Below, in pieces: positions 18,593 through 26,818 of a stretch of 64,000 nt of DNA; position 1 is the stretch's first letter; each line of letters begins with the position of its first letter. The position numbers were made by a program, and so were the translations under genes. This stretch comes from Seonamhaeicola sp. (GTDB lineage: Bacteria > Bacteroidota > Bacteroidia > Flavobacteriales > Flavobacteriaceae), in NCBI RefSeq assembly GCF_028281565.1, contig NZ_JANQJQ010000009.1, forward strand, positions 62,001 through 126,000. The letters are read 5' to 3'. The notes under the pieces were generated by a model. It was given only the letters and a program-made list of their open reading frames with translations, was not told the DNA's origin and ran no database searches.

Positions 18593-19519
18593 TTGGAAGA
18601 TGCTTCAAAAAAATGGTTTGTTATCGTTAATCCTACTTCAGGTAATGGCAAAGCAAAACGCAAATGGCCAAACATTGAGCGTTTACTAAAACAGCATCAA
18701 TTTGATTTCGAGTTTGCTTTTACCCAATATGAAAAGCACAGTGTTTACCTGGTCCAAAAAGCCATTCGGGATCAATTTAAGCACATCATTTGTGTTGGCA
18801 GCGACGGTACTTTGCATAATACCGTTAATGGTATTATGGCCCAAAAACTTGTTTCGAGTCAGGTAATTCAAGTTGGTGTTATTCCTATTGGAACGGGTAA
18901 CGATTGGGTGAAAACCTATAATATTCCCAATACAATGGAGTCTGCCATAGAGATCATCAAAAAAGGCCATATAGCCTCTCAGGATATTGGGAAAATTGAA
19001 TTCGAAAATGATCACCGGGAGCCTATTTACTTTAATAATTTAGCCGGTGTGGGTTTTGACGGTTATGTGGTAAGCCGGGTGGAGACATATAAAAAATGGG
19101 GCGCCTTAGCTTATTTGATCGGAGCACTTTCGGGAATGTTTTCTTTTAGAAATTTCAACACTAGATTACATGTAAATTCAAAAGTCATATCTGGTAAAAC
19201 ATTGATGATTTTAATAGGTATATGTCAATATTCAGGCGGTGGTATGCAACTTACGCACACGCCCAATCCCTCAGACGGCTTATTCGATATTAGTTATGTA
19301 GGTAACCTCAATAAATTGGAGATCATCAAAAACCTTCCCAAACTATTCAATGGTACTATCACGAACTATAAAAAGGTTAAAATCTTTAAGGCGGCATCTG
19401 TACGTATTGAGTTAACTGGTAAAAGTCAACCTTTAATTCAAGCCGATGGTGAATTAACAGGTACGGGGAACTTTAAAGTATCTGTCATTCCCCGGGCATT
19501 TTCATTTTATACCTCTTAA
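18593..19519 (+). CDS. Diacylglycerol kinase-family lipid kinase (YegS/DagK-like)
   Basis: The 308-residue protein has the DAGK catalytic signature: FVIVNPTSGNGKAKRKW at residues 9-25 and CVGSDGTLHNTVNG followed by IPIGTGNDWVKTY, the nucleotide-binding loops. It should phosphorylate diacylglycerol or a related lipid, or bind lipid, at the inner membrane. No ATG in frame precedes the first motif, so the start is taken as TTG at 18593. Its stop overlaps by 4 bp the stop of the convergent TonB receptor gene. Confidence 0.88.
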   Translation: MEDASKKWFVIVNPTSGNGKAKRKWPNIERLLKQHQFDFEFAFTQYEKHSVYLVQKAIRDQFKHIICVGSDGTLHNTVNGIMAQKLVSSQVIQVGVIPIGTGNDWVKTYNIPNTMESAIEIIKKGHIASQDIGKIEFENDHREPIYFNNLAGVGFDGYVVSRVETYKKWGALAYLIGALSGMFSFRNFNTRLHVNSKVISGKTLMILIGICQYSGGGMQLTHTPNPSDGLFDISYVGNLNKLEIIKNLPKLFNGTITNYKKVKIFKAASVRIELTGKSQPLIQADGELTGTGNFKVSVIPRAFSFYTS

Positions 19520-21900
19520 AATTCTACTCTAAACACAAGGTTAGGCGTTATCCCCAATGATGCTCTGGCAGTTTCCTGCAAAAAAGATGGCGTATTCGGA
19601 TCTGAAGATACGCGCACTTTATAGACCCTGCTTAAAACATTCTCCCTATTATACAGGTTAAGTATGGACAATCCTAATTTTCCCTTCCAGGTCTCTTTTT
19701 TAGAAAAATTAAATGTATAGGTAGTTGAAAAGTCCAACCTATGGTAATTGGGTAAACGTGCATTATTTATCTTATCGTAGATAATGGTAGTATCATCATT
19801 TTCAAAACCTAGTGCCTCTGTATAGGGTATCCCGGTTCTAAAGCGCCAACCCAGAGAAAGATCAAACCTGTTTAACTTATAAGAATGCATCCAGTATAGC
19901 TGATGCGCTATATGAAAATTCCCCGGAAATGTTTGCCCGTCATTAATAGCATCGAACTTAAAATCCTTTTTTGCTGTGGTATAACTTAACCAGGTCCTAT
20001 AATTACCTGATTTTTTTTTGATTAGAACATCTAAACCTGAAATATCGCTTTCACCTTCAGAATAGTTCGAGTCCGAATTTTCAAACCCGCGGGCTAATGA
20101 CGATAATCCTTTTGTTTTTCTAAGATAAAGGTCCGCATCTATGTTCCACCCGTTTTTTGTAAAATTAATCCCAAAAGACCATGTACTGCTTCTTTGTAAG
20201 GGAAGAAAATCATCCTGAGCCAGCGCCCAAATCTGATTTTCCAAGCCAAAATCCAAAGTATTAAACTCTAATATCTGGCTCACATTCTGATGTCTTTTTT
20301 CAAATGCTATCCGGGTCTTAAAATCACTATTCAAATATATTTGAGTTGAGATCCTTGGCTCTAAGTAAAAGGTCTTTAATACCGATACGTAATCCCCTCT
20401 AAGACCGGCATTTAGTTGCCACTTTTCGTTTTTTTTATGTTCATAATCGAAATAGAAAGCATTTGTTGTATTGGTGCTATTATCGGTTTCTAAAAAATTG
20501 CTGTCAGCGATAAAATTACTGTCAAATCCCAAGATATAATCTACCCGGGTTTCTGAGAGCTGATAGCCAACCGATAATGTTTGGTTTGTATTAATGTTCC
20601 AATTGGTTTGAACTGAAACACCTTTATCCTGAATGGTATTCTCCTTATCCGTAAGATCAAAAAGGTCATCCGGGAATTCATTGGTGCCTCTATAATCTAA
20701 ATTAAACTCAGAATAATATGCCTGTACCTGGTGTGAAAGCGATTTGCCGTAGCTGTGGTTCCAGGAGGCACTAATGCCCTTGTTCTCTATTTCTAATTTG
20801 TCATTCGATGTTTCTTCAAATTCCTCAATTAAAAAACTATAATCCAATGCATTTTTGGTAGCTAGGCTGCTAACAACAATTTTATCGTTATCCGAGGGTT
20901 TAAAAATGGCCTTTAGTGTAATATCCGAAAAACGAAAGTAGTCGTTAGTTATGATAAAATCATCATCATCAAAAATCTTATTGCCTTCTGTAATTTTGGT
21001 GTTTTGAAAAACCCGGTCCGATAGATTTTCAAACGTAAACGTGTTGATCGCATCGGTATACGAGCGTCTAACCGAAGCTATTAAGGCAAAATTATCTGTA
21101 ACCGGTGTTTTTATAAAGGCATCTGCATGCGTCATATTAAAACCAAAACCTCCTTGAGTATTCCCGGGAATTTTATCTACCGATTCAATGGCTATAATAC
21201 TGGAAATGCGATTGCCGTATCTGGCATTGGCTCCAATGGTGGATAGCCTTACGTTACTTGTTATATAAGGATTAAATGCTGAGATCATTCCAAAAAAATG
21301 TCCGGAGTGATACATTTTTATACCATCCCATAATATCAGGTTCTGGTCTGGTGTACCACCCCTGATAAACAGCCCCGATGCGGTTTCGGTAGGGTTTTGC
21401 ACTCCGGGAATTAATTGTAAGGTTTCCAAAACATCCGCTTCCGTAAGCCCTGGTAATATGCCCAGCTTTTGTGGTGATATGCTTATGGCTCCGTCTGCCT
21501 TCCTACTTATTCCTGAAGTAAGGTACTCTGTTATAACAACTTCGTCTAACTGTTGCGTTGTGTAAAATTCCGGTTCTGATCGCGCCTTTATAAGGTAATA
21601 GCGTTCTGTGATTTTATGAAATTCTAAATCTACCTGTTGTGTAATTTCAAATAAAATAGTTTCTAATGTGGCTGCCGCTTTTTTAAAGGAAATGGTTTGG
21701 TTATGGATCAACTCCGAACTATACGAAAATTTAACCCGGAACTTGTCTTCTACGTCTGAAAGTACATCAGCAATAGGCTCACGGTCATAATACACTGAAA
21801 GTGTTTCCTGGGCGTTAACAACCGAAACCCAAAGAAAAAAAGCAAAGAAAACAAATCTGGATACCACTACTATTATTGAATCTTTTGTTATGTATAACAA
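19516..21900 (-). CDS. TonB-dependent receptor with STN signalling domain (FecA-like transducer)
   Basis: A signal peptide (about 1-30) is followed by an STN-type domain (about 33-105, YYDREPIADVLSDVEDKF), the plug domain (about 115-230, with SGLFIRGGTPDQNLILWDG) and a 22-strand-type beta barrel to the C-terminus (ends FRVEF). Such receptors import a bound ligand using TonB energy and signal through FecR to an ECF sigma factor. At 794 residues it is shorter than typical SusC, and no SusD follows, so a siderophore, peptide or small glycan is as likely as a polysaccharide. It forms an operon with the FecR and sigma genes. Confidence 0.92.
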   Translation of the reverse strand: MLYITKDSIIVVVSRFVFFAFFLWVSVVNAQETLSVYYDREPIADVLSDVEDKFRVKFSYSSELIHNQTISFKKAAATLETILFEITQQVDLEFHKITERYYLIKARSEPEFYTTQQLDEVVITEYLTSGISRKADGAISISPQKLGILPGLTEADVLETLQLIPGVQNPTETASGLFIRGGTPDQNLILWDGIKMYHSGHFFGMISAFNPYITSNVRLSTIGANARYGNRISSIIAIESVDKIPGNTQGGFGFNMTHADAFIKTPVTDNFALIASVRRSYTDAINTFTFENLSDRVFQNTKITEGNKIFDDDDFIITNDYFRFSDITLKAIFKPSDNDKIVVSSLATKNALDYSFLIEEFEETSNDKLEIENKGISASWNHSYGKSLSHQVQAYYSEFNLDYRGTNEFPDDLFDLTDKENTIQDKGVSVQTNWNINTNQTLSVGYQLSETRVDYILGFDSNFIADSNFLETDNSTNTTNAFYFDYEHKKNEKWQLNAGLRGDYVSVLKTFYLEPRISTQIYLNSDFKTRIAFEKRHQNVSQILEFNTLDFGLENQIWALAQDDFLPLQRSSTWSFGINFTKNGWNIDADLYLRKTKGLSSLARGFENSDSNYSEGESDISGLDVLIKKKSGNYRTWLSYTTAKKDFKFDAINDGQTFPGNFHIAHQLYWMHSYKLNRFDLSLGWRFRTGIPYTEALGFENDDTTIIYDKINNARLPNYHRLDFSTTYTFNFSKKETWKGKLGLSILNLYNRENVLSRVYKVRVSSDPNTPSFLQETARASLGITPNLVFRVEF

Positions 21901-21924
21901 TAATAATCAAAAAAAGTTGCCCAT

Positions 21925-22851
21925 TTATTTGTCCTTAAGCAAAATTGTATTGTTCCCTGTTGTTGTATATGTAATATCTAACGGTTCAAAAACGGTTTTC
22001 AGGGCCAGGTTTAGGTCGTTATGGGTAAAACTTCCTGTAAATCGTCTTTCCAAATCAACACCCGAAACATCGATCTTCACTTTGTATTGATTTTCCAGAG
22101 CTATTATAACCTGCTTTAAAGGGGTATTGATAAAGCTGCTTTCTCCTGTTTGAATCCAGGAGGGTGTCACTTCATTAAAAACCCATGTTTCACCCTTATT
22201 TTCAACTATTCTAATAGCTTTCCCGGATTCTAACAGTACTTCAATATCATTGTCCGGATTCAATACCCTGACCCGACCTTCATAACACCGGACTTCAAAA
22301 TAATTTTGCCTGGAAATTACATTGAACTCCGTCCCCAAGACTTCAACCGTTCCCTGGTTTGAACTTACTTTAAACGAGGTGCCCTTTTCAACATCAAAAA
22401 ATGCTTCACCCTGAAACCTTACTATTCTATGCTCTTCCCAATGTTTAGCTTTAAATTCCAGTGAAGAATTTGCGTTTAAATTTACTTTGGAGTGATCAGG
22501 TAATGTCACTACTAATTGTTCTCCATAAGAGGTTTTAAAGTGAGTGGACCTGTTATTCATAAAGAACAAAATACCAAGCGTAACTACCAGGACCGCTGCA
22601 GTACTATAAACCCAGTTAGGTACCAACTTAACAACCTTTGTTGTTTTCTTTTTTGCATCTATATTCTCTAATAACTCAGAAAAAGCAGCCTCTTTATCAT
22701 AGGACGGGGATTTAAGCTGCTGAGCCTTATCATTAATTCTCTTAAATGTTTTGTAATCCCCGGATGCTTTAAATGCCTCCAGCTCTTCCGGGGTTAACTC
22801 TCCGGAAATCCATCTGGCTAAAAATGTATCATCAGTGTATTGTTTTTTCAT
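21925..22851 (-). CDS. FecR-family anti-sigma factor
   Basis: The layout is: N-terminal cytoplasmic sigma-binding segment (residues 1-80, with ARWISGELTPEELEAF), one membrane helix (WVYSTAAVLVVTLGILFFM, about 83-101), then a periplasmic FecR domain (about 110-205) and a C-terminal STN-contacting DUF4974-type region (TPLKQVIIALENQYKVKI, FTGSFTHNDLNLAL). It should receive the signal from the receptor's STN domain and release or activate the sigma factor. It lies between the sigma gene (54 bp upstream) and the receptor gene (24 bp downstream). Confidence 0.93.
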   Translation of the reverse strand: MKKQYTDDTFLARWISGELTPEELEAFKASGDYKTFKRINDKAQQLKSPSYDKEAAFSELLENIDAKKKTTKVVKLVPNWVYSTAAVLVVTLGILFFMNNRSTHFKTSYGEQLVVTLPDHSKVNLNANSSLEFKAKHWEEHRIVRFQGEAFFDVEKGTSFKVSSNQGTVEVLGTEFNVISRQNYFEVRCYEGRVRVLNPDNDIEVLLESGKAIRIVENKGETWVFNEVTPSWIQTGESSFINTPLKQVIIALENQYKVKIDVSGVDLERRFTGSFTHNDLNLALKTVFEPLDITYTTTGNNTILLKDK

Positions 22852-22905
22852 CGTCCCCTTTCGTTTTATAATAAAACAAATAAGTGTTGTTCAACCCTAC
22901 TTTTA

Positions 22906-23412
22906 TTAAACATTTCCTATTTTTTTTCTTAATGTAACAAGTGCCAGGCTCATACGTTTTTCCACAGCTTTAACAGTAATTCCTATTATTTCGGAAATTT
23001 CAGAGTACTTTTTTTTGTCAACCCTGCTCAATAAAAACACCTCTCGCTGCCTATACGGTAAGCTTGCTATGGCTTCATTTAATTTTTCCTCAAACTCTTT
23101 CTCTTCCAATAAAAATTCAGGATCTATCGTGGTGCTTTCTTTTACATTGCTTTTCTGATATTCCAAGACCACTTTTTGGTGTGCTACCTCATTTAAAAAC
23201 GCATTATTTGCTACGGTGAACAAATACGACCTAACTTTCTTATAAAGAACCTTAGCACAATTTTTCCATAGTTTAATAAAGGTATCCTGAACTATATCTT
23301 CTGCCTGCTGCAAGTCACCACATTTGTAGTATATAAAATTTCGCAAGGTTTCAGAATACGTATGGAAAATCGCTTTGTAAGTTTCTTTCTCGCAAACAGA
23401 TTTCATTGTCAT
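22906..23412 (-). CDS. ECF RNA polymerase sigma factor (FecI-like, Bacteroidetes type)
   Basis: This 168-residue protein has region 2 (YKCGDLQQAEDIVQDTFIKL, core-RNAP contact and -10 recognition) and region 4 (SLPYRQREVFLLSRVDKKKY with an HTH through AVEKRMSLAL). Such sigma factors transcribe their cognate receptor operon on receipt of an outer-membrane signal. It is first in the operon sigma-FecR-receptor and is divergent from the HExxH lipoprotein gene, which may be a target. A second ATG two codons in (23406) is an equally good start. Confidence 0.93.
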   Translation of the reverse strand: MTMKSVCEKETYKAIFHTYSETLRNFIYYKCGDLQQAEDIVQDTFIKLWKNCAKVLYKKVRSYLFTVANNAFLNEVAHQKVVLEYQKSNVKESTTIDPEFLLEEKEFEEKLNEAIASLPYRQREVFLLSRVDKKKYSEISEIIGITVKAVEKRMSLALVTLRKKIGNV

Positions 23413-23432
23413 TTGTTAGATGGGTCTTTTTC

Positions 23433-23440
23433 CAAAACTA
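23433..23440 (-). promoter_or_regulatory. Bacteroidetes -7 box for the sigma/FecR/receptor operon
   Basis: On the minus strand it reads TAGTTTTG, 20 bp upstream of the sigma gene. The housekeeping-type box suggests basal expression of the operon; an autoregulated ECF promoter was not identified. Confidence 0.35.
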
Positions 23441-23525
23441 AATAAAAATTAAATAAAAAGTAGGGTGTTTTTGTCAGGAACTGTTTTACCTACAAACCAC
23501 GTTGAATCTAAAAATTAAAAAACAG

Positions 23526-24533
23526 ATGAAAAATTTAAAACATATTTCAATCCTTGCGATCTTATTTTCACTTTTATTCATTTTTAATTCCTGCAACAAT
23601 GAAGACATTTATGAAGAAGACCTAACCGGTACTATTGTTGATGTGGGTAATGACCCTAATGATGATGGTGATGATGACAGTAATGGCAGTGAACCCGGAG
23701 ATGATAACCCGAACGGAAGTGACGGCGATATCACCCTTTATAGAGTAGAGGGAGATAACATTGTTAAAGTACAGGACTACAAAGTTACCGGGCAGGATCT
23801 CGTGTACCAGCAGGATATTGAAAAGCATCAACACATATGGGACTTAACAAAAAAAGTAGTGCCTCCAAAGTACAGATCTAAGATGAGCGAGTTTTTAATT
23901 TTCAACGGAGAGCCTTCCGGTACAGCAGGGTTTGTTGTTGAAACCAGTTCTGATCTTTCTAAATGGCAAATGGCCATTGCCATAAACTACAGTGATGATG
24001 AACAGGAACTGATCTATACTATAATTCATGAGTTTGCCCACATTTTAACCCTAAACAACGATCAGGTTAATTCAGGTATCAATGAATCCTCCTGTAATAA
24101 CTTTTTTACCGGTGAAGGTTGTTCTAAACAGGCATCTTATATCAATAAATTATATGGCCAATTTTGGGCCGATATCTGGGGAGAATATCTTAAAGCCAGT
24201 GACTCTGAGACCGGATTGGACAATTTTTATAACAAATACGAGCGTCGATTTGTTACACAATATGCATCAACAAACCCGGGGGAAGATATTGCCGAGGTCT
24301 TTGCAGTATTTGTAACCAGAAACGGAGGGGTTAACGGAAACAGTATTGCTGAGCAAAAAATTCAATTGATGTATGATCACCCTGAACTTGTGTCCCTAAG
24401 AGATTATATAAGGAACAATTTAGGAGCATCCAGAACATCAAAAGGAAGGAATATGCTTCCCGCTCCGGGCAGTTGGAAACATGCCAATACCTTTGGAAAC
24501 CCCAAGAAGTCACATTGTTCAAAAACAAAATAA
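23526..24533 (+). CDS. Secreted HExxH zinc metallopeptidase-like lipoprotein
   Basis: A lipoprotein signal ends at FNSC (Cys23). An Asp/Asn/Gly-rich acidic linker (about 39-68) of possible calcium-binding or flexible character precedes the peptidase-like domain. HEFAH at 168-172 gives two zinc His and the catalytic Glu; GEDIAEVFA (E253 or E257) is a likely third ligand region. It is probably anchored in the outer membrane and cuts protein, or is a putative zinc-binding protein of unknown substrate. The ATG at 23526 gives the proper signal. It is divergent from the ECF sigma gene and ends before a strong terminator. Confidence 0.82.
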   Translation: MKNLKHISILAILFSLLFIFNSCNNEDIYEEDLTGTIVDVGNDPNDDGDDDSNGSEPGDDNPNGSDGDITLYRVEGDNIVKVQDYKVTGQDLVYQQDIEKHQHIWDLTKKVVPPKYRSKMSEFLIFNGEPSGTAGFVVETSSDLSKWQMAIAINYSDDEQELIYTIIHEFAHILTLNNDQVNSGINESSCNNFFTGEGCSKQASYINKLYGQFWADIWGEYLKASDSETGLDNFYNKYERRFVTQYASTNPGEDIAEVFAVFVTRNGGVNGNSIAEQKIQLMYDHPELVSLRDYIRNNLGASRTSKGRNMLPAPGSWKHANTFGNPKKSHCSKTK

Positions 24534-24561
24534 ATTAGTTTTTTTGGTTGGTTAGTATGAT

Positions 24562-24616
24562 AGCTTGTAACAAAGTGGCTTTTAGAAGCGCTATATGCTT
24601 TGTTGCAAGCTTTTTT
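24562..24616 (+). terminator. Rho-independent terminator after the HExxH lipoprotein gene
   Basis: Long arms AGCTTGTAACAAAG and CTTTGTTGCAAGCT pair over 14 positions with one G-U, around a loop with an inner GCTT/AAGC hairpin, followed by a run of T. It lies 29 bp after the stop codon. Confidence 0.8.
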
Positions 24617-24641
24617 AAACCTCCATTTAAGATATAACGAC

Positions 24642-25064
24642 ATGAAATATTTAACAATAATTATAATGATCATGATCACTTTCTCATCTTGTTCTGCAGG
24701 AAAAAAGAAACCGCAAAGCACTCCGGATAAAATAGTTGTTTCTTATTCGAAAGGAAGGTGCCTTGGAAAGTGCCCGGTATACGATTTACATATTTATGAT
24801 AGTGGCCGTATGGTTTATAACGGTTTAGATAACGTATCAAAAAAAGGGATTTATAAAAGTACTATTTCCTTAGATACCTTGAAACGTATTACTTCTCTCA
24901 TGAGGTATGTTACCCCAAAAGAAATAGGGGAAATACCGGGTAGGGATCTACCCTTAACCGTGTTAAAGGTCCATGATAAAAAGGTGGTTTACCAGGCTTT
25001 GAGAATAAACGGTAATTTACTGGATATCAATACGTTAATAGAGGGTATTGTAAATAATATTTAA
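24642..25064 (+). CDS. DUF6438-family lipoprotein
   Basis: A 140-residue product from the ATG at 24642 starts with a lipoprotein signal (MITFSSC, Cys17). The mature part begins IVVSYSKGRCLGKCPVYDLH, a Cys-containing motif that I associate with DUF6438, a small envelope family of unknown function in Bacteroidota. The two Cys in RCLGKCP could form a disulfide. An upstream in-frame start at 24600 was rejected because it lies inside the preceding terminator hairpin. The gene has its own transcription unit and is convergent with the OmpH-like gene, 3 bp apart. Confidence 0.8.
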   Translation: MKYLTIIIMIMITFSSCSAGKKKPQSTPDKIVVSYSKGRCLGKCPVYDLHIYDSGRMVYNGLDNVSKKGIYKSTISLDTLKRITSLMRYVTPKEIGEIPGRDLPLTVLKVHDKKVVYQALRINGNLLDINTLIEGIVNNI

Positions 25065-25067
25065 GCG

Positions 25068-25583
25068 TTATTCGTTATTGTATTCAGCATTCAGGGCCTC
25101 TAAAATGGTTTGAGTTAAATTGTTTTCATCCGTACCATAAAGTACTGATGCAGCACCATCACTTGTACCTAAAATATAGGTATAACCATTTGTTTTGCCA
25201 TAGCTTTTTACAAAGTCCTTCACTTTAATAATTAAAGAATCAATTTCAGACTGGGCCAATTGATTTAACTGCTGCTCTTCAAATTGTATTTGCTGTTGCA
25301 GTAATTGTTGCTTTTGCTGTAAACCACCCATTAATTCCTGAGCTTTCTTCTGAGACGATTTTTGAGCCGTAAGTTGAGTTTGTTGTACTTCTAATTGAAA
25401 AGCCTGACTAATACTATCCGTTTTTTTCTTAAAAGCTTCTTGCTTTCCCTGAAATTTAGTTTCTAAATCCTTCTTTTCCTGAATTTCATTAATCAAGATG
25501 GAATTATCAACATAACCAATTTTTTGTTGTTGGCAAGATGTAAATGCAAAAGCTATTAGTATAAGGTAAATTAAGTTTTTCAT
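25068..25583 (-). CDS. OmpH/Skp-family periplasmic chaperone-like lipoprotein
   Basis: The signal ends in FAFTSC (Cys17), so unlike classical soluble Skp this copy is a lipoprotein. The middle is a long Gln/Lys-rich helix (about 35-125), the coiled-coil tentacles of the OmpH/Skp fold. The C-terminal part SYGKTNGYTYILGTSDGAA forms the family's beta portion. It probably holds unfolded outer-membrane proteins in the periplasm. A TAnnTTTG box lies about 100 bp upstream. Confidence 0.88.
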   Translation of the reverse strand: MKNLIYLILIAFAFTSCQQQKIGYVDNSILINEIQEKKDLETKFQGKQEAFKKKTDSISQAFQLEVQQTQLTAQKSSQKKAQELMGGLQQKQQLLQQQIQFEEQQLNQLAQSEIDSLIIKVKDFVKSYGKTNGYTYILGTSDGAASVLYGTDENNLTQTILEALNAEYNNE

Positions 25584-25886
25584 GTGTTTATTTTTATTGT
25601 TTTAATCGGTCACATGTAACCTTACATAATTAAATAATTATTTAATCATGTCGGTTTCATTTTTTTGTTTTTAGCTCGGACAAATGTAATAAACAAAATA
25701 GATTATGAAGTTGAAATTAACCCGGAATTAACTCTATAAATAAAACTTATTGAAATACAACTCAGCAATTAAAAACTTTTATTAGCACAGGGTTAAAATA
25801 AAGCCATTTAAGAGGCTTTTAAAAATCAGGCAGGTATTTCGACACCTCTATTGCTAAACTCAAAAGAACGTTAATTAAAATAAGTT
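25584..25886. other. 303-bp intergenic region between methyltransferase and OmpH-like genes
   Basis: AT-rich. It holds the OmpH-like gene's leader, a palindromic AT stretch near 25629-25650 and the -7 box at 25681-25688. I see no reading frame and no structured RNA in the remainder. Confidence 0.4.
25681..25688 (-). promoter_or_regulatory. Bacteroidetes -7 box for the OmpH-like gene
   Basis: On the minus strand it reads TACATTTG. It would give a leader of about 90 nt before the ATG at 25583. Confidence 0.35.
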
Positions 25887-26738
25887 TCAGCTGTTTTTTA
25901 TACAATAAATTAAAGAAGACACTTCTTTTGAGGTTAAGCCTTTAAAATTTGATACAGCTCCTATGAAAAATCCTTTAACGGGATTCATTTTTCCGGTTTT
26001 ATATTTTTCAGAAAGCAGGCTCACATAAAATGCATCAAACCACATGGGTTTTATTTTTACAACTCGCATTGAAAATTTAGACACTAATCTTGAAATAGAT
26101 GATTTACTAAAATGCCAAAGGTGTCTTGGCACATCATAGGCGGCCCAAAATTCTTTGTAGTGTTTTGCATCAAAACTTTTATAGTTTGGTACAGCAATTA
26201 TTAAAACACCATTTGGTTTTAAAAGTTTTTTGAAAACAGCCAAGTGATCTTCCAAATTTGGTAAGTGCTCCAAAACATGCCAAAGTGTAATGACATCAAA
26301 ACTGTGTGTTTCAAATTCCAAAAGTTTCTCAATTTCAAAAACAGACTCATTAGTTTTTTTATTGGCAATAGCCCGGGCTTGTTCATTAGGTTCTATTCCG
26401 GAAACTGTCCAATTATTTTTTAAAGCTTCCTGCAAAAAATCACCGGTGCCACATCCAACATCTAAAAGATGTTTACTTTCCGGTTGAAACGCATTAATCA
26501 ATTTTGATTTTTGTTTTAAAGATATGGTTCTGATTACATGATATACTTTTTCAAATAAATTTCTCCTGGCATCTGTGTGTGAAATGTAATCTTCACTTTG
26601 ATAATATTCGGGTAATTTTTCCTTAGAAGGTTGTGGCGTGGTTTCTAAAAAACCGAATGTTTCATTTTGAATCAACTCAAAAGTTTCTCCTGAAACGGCA
26701 TGGTCTTTTAGAGTTAAAAAAGGAGAATTGTTTTTCAT
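25887..26738 (-). CDS. Class I SAM-dependent methyltransferase
   Basis: Residues about 85-190 carry a Rossmann methyltransferase core: LLDVGCGTGDFLQEAL binds SAM, SGIEPNEQARAIA holds the acidic residue for the ribose, and DVITLWHVLEHLPN is motif IV of the Methyltransf_23/11 group. The N-terminus has an ETTPQPSKEKLPEYYQSEDY segment also seen in glycan or lipid methyltransferases, so a small-molecule or envelope substrate is possible. The ATG at 26738 was chosen; upstream bases belong to an intergenic repeat. It lies downstream of mnmG, separated by a parS-like site. Confidence 0.85.
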   Translation of the reverse strand: MKNNSPFLTLKDHAVSGETFELIQNETFGFLETTPQPSKEKLPEYYQSEDYISHTDARRNLFEKVYHVIRTISLKQKSKLINAFQPESKHLLDVGCGTGDFLQEALKNNWTVSGIEPNEQARAIANKKTNESVFEIEKLLEFETHSFDVITLWHVLEHLPNLEDHLAVFKKLLKPNGVLIIAVPNYKSFDAKHYKEFWAAYDVPRHLWHFSKSSISRLVSKFSMRVVKIKPMWFDAFYVSLLSEKYKTGKMNPVKGFFIGAVSNFKGLTSKEVSSLIYCIKNS

Positions 26739-26756
26739 TTGGAATAGATTCTGAAT

Positions 26757-26775
26757 CAAGTTCAGAATGACAAAA
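26757..26775. repeat. Short dispersed repeat, copy 1
   Basis: CAAGTTCAGAATGACAAAA is present here and again at 51163-51181, both in intergenic spacers. Copy 1 is preceded by a partial inverted match (ATTCTGAAT). It recalls the 3014 and 6172 elements, which end in a similar GAATGACAA. Confidence 0.5.
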
Positions 26776-26791
26776 AATAAAAATTAAACCT

Positions 26792-26811
26792 AATGTTCCA
26801 CGTGGAACATT
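26792..26811. promoter_or_regulatory. parS-like ParB-binding palindrome, copy 1
   Basis: AATGTTCCACGTGGAACATT is a perfect 20-bp palindrome whose 16-bp core TGTTCCACGTGGAACA matches the bacterial parS consensus (TGTTNCACGTGNAACA). It lies in the spacer downstream of mnmG. A second identical core lies upstream of mnmG. ParB loaded here would help segregate the origin region. Confidence 0.82.
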
Positions 26812-26818
26812 AAAAAAT

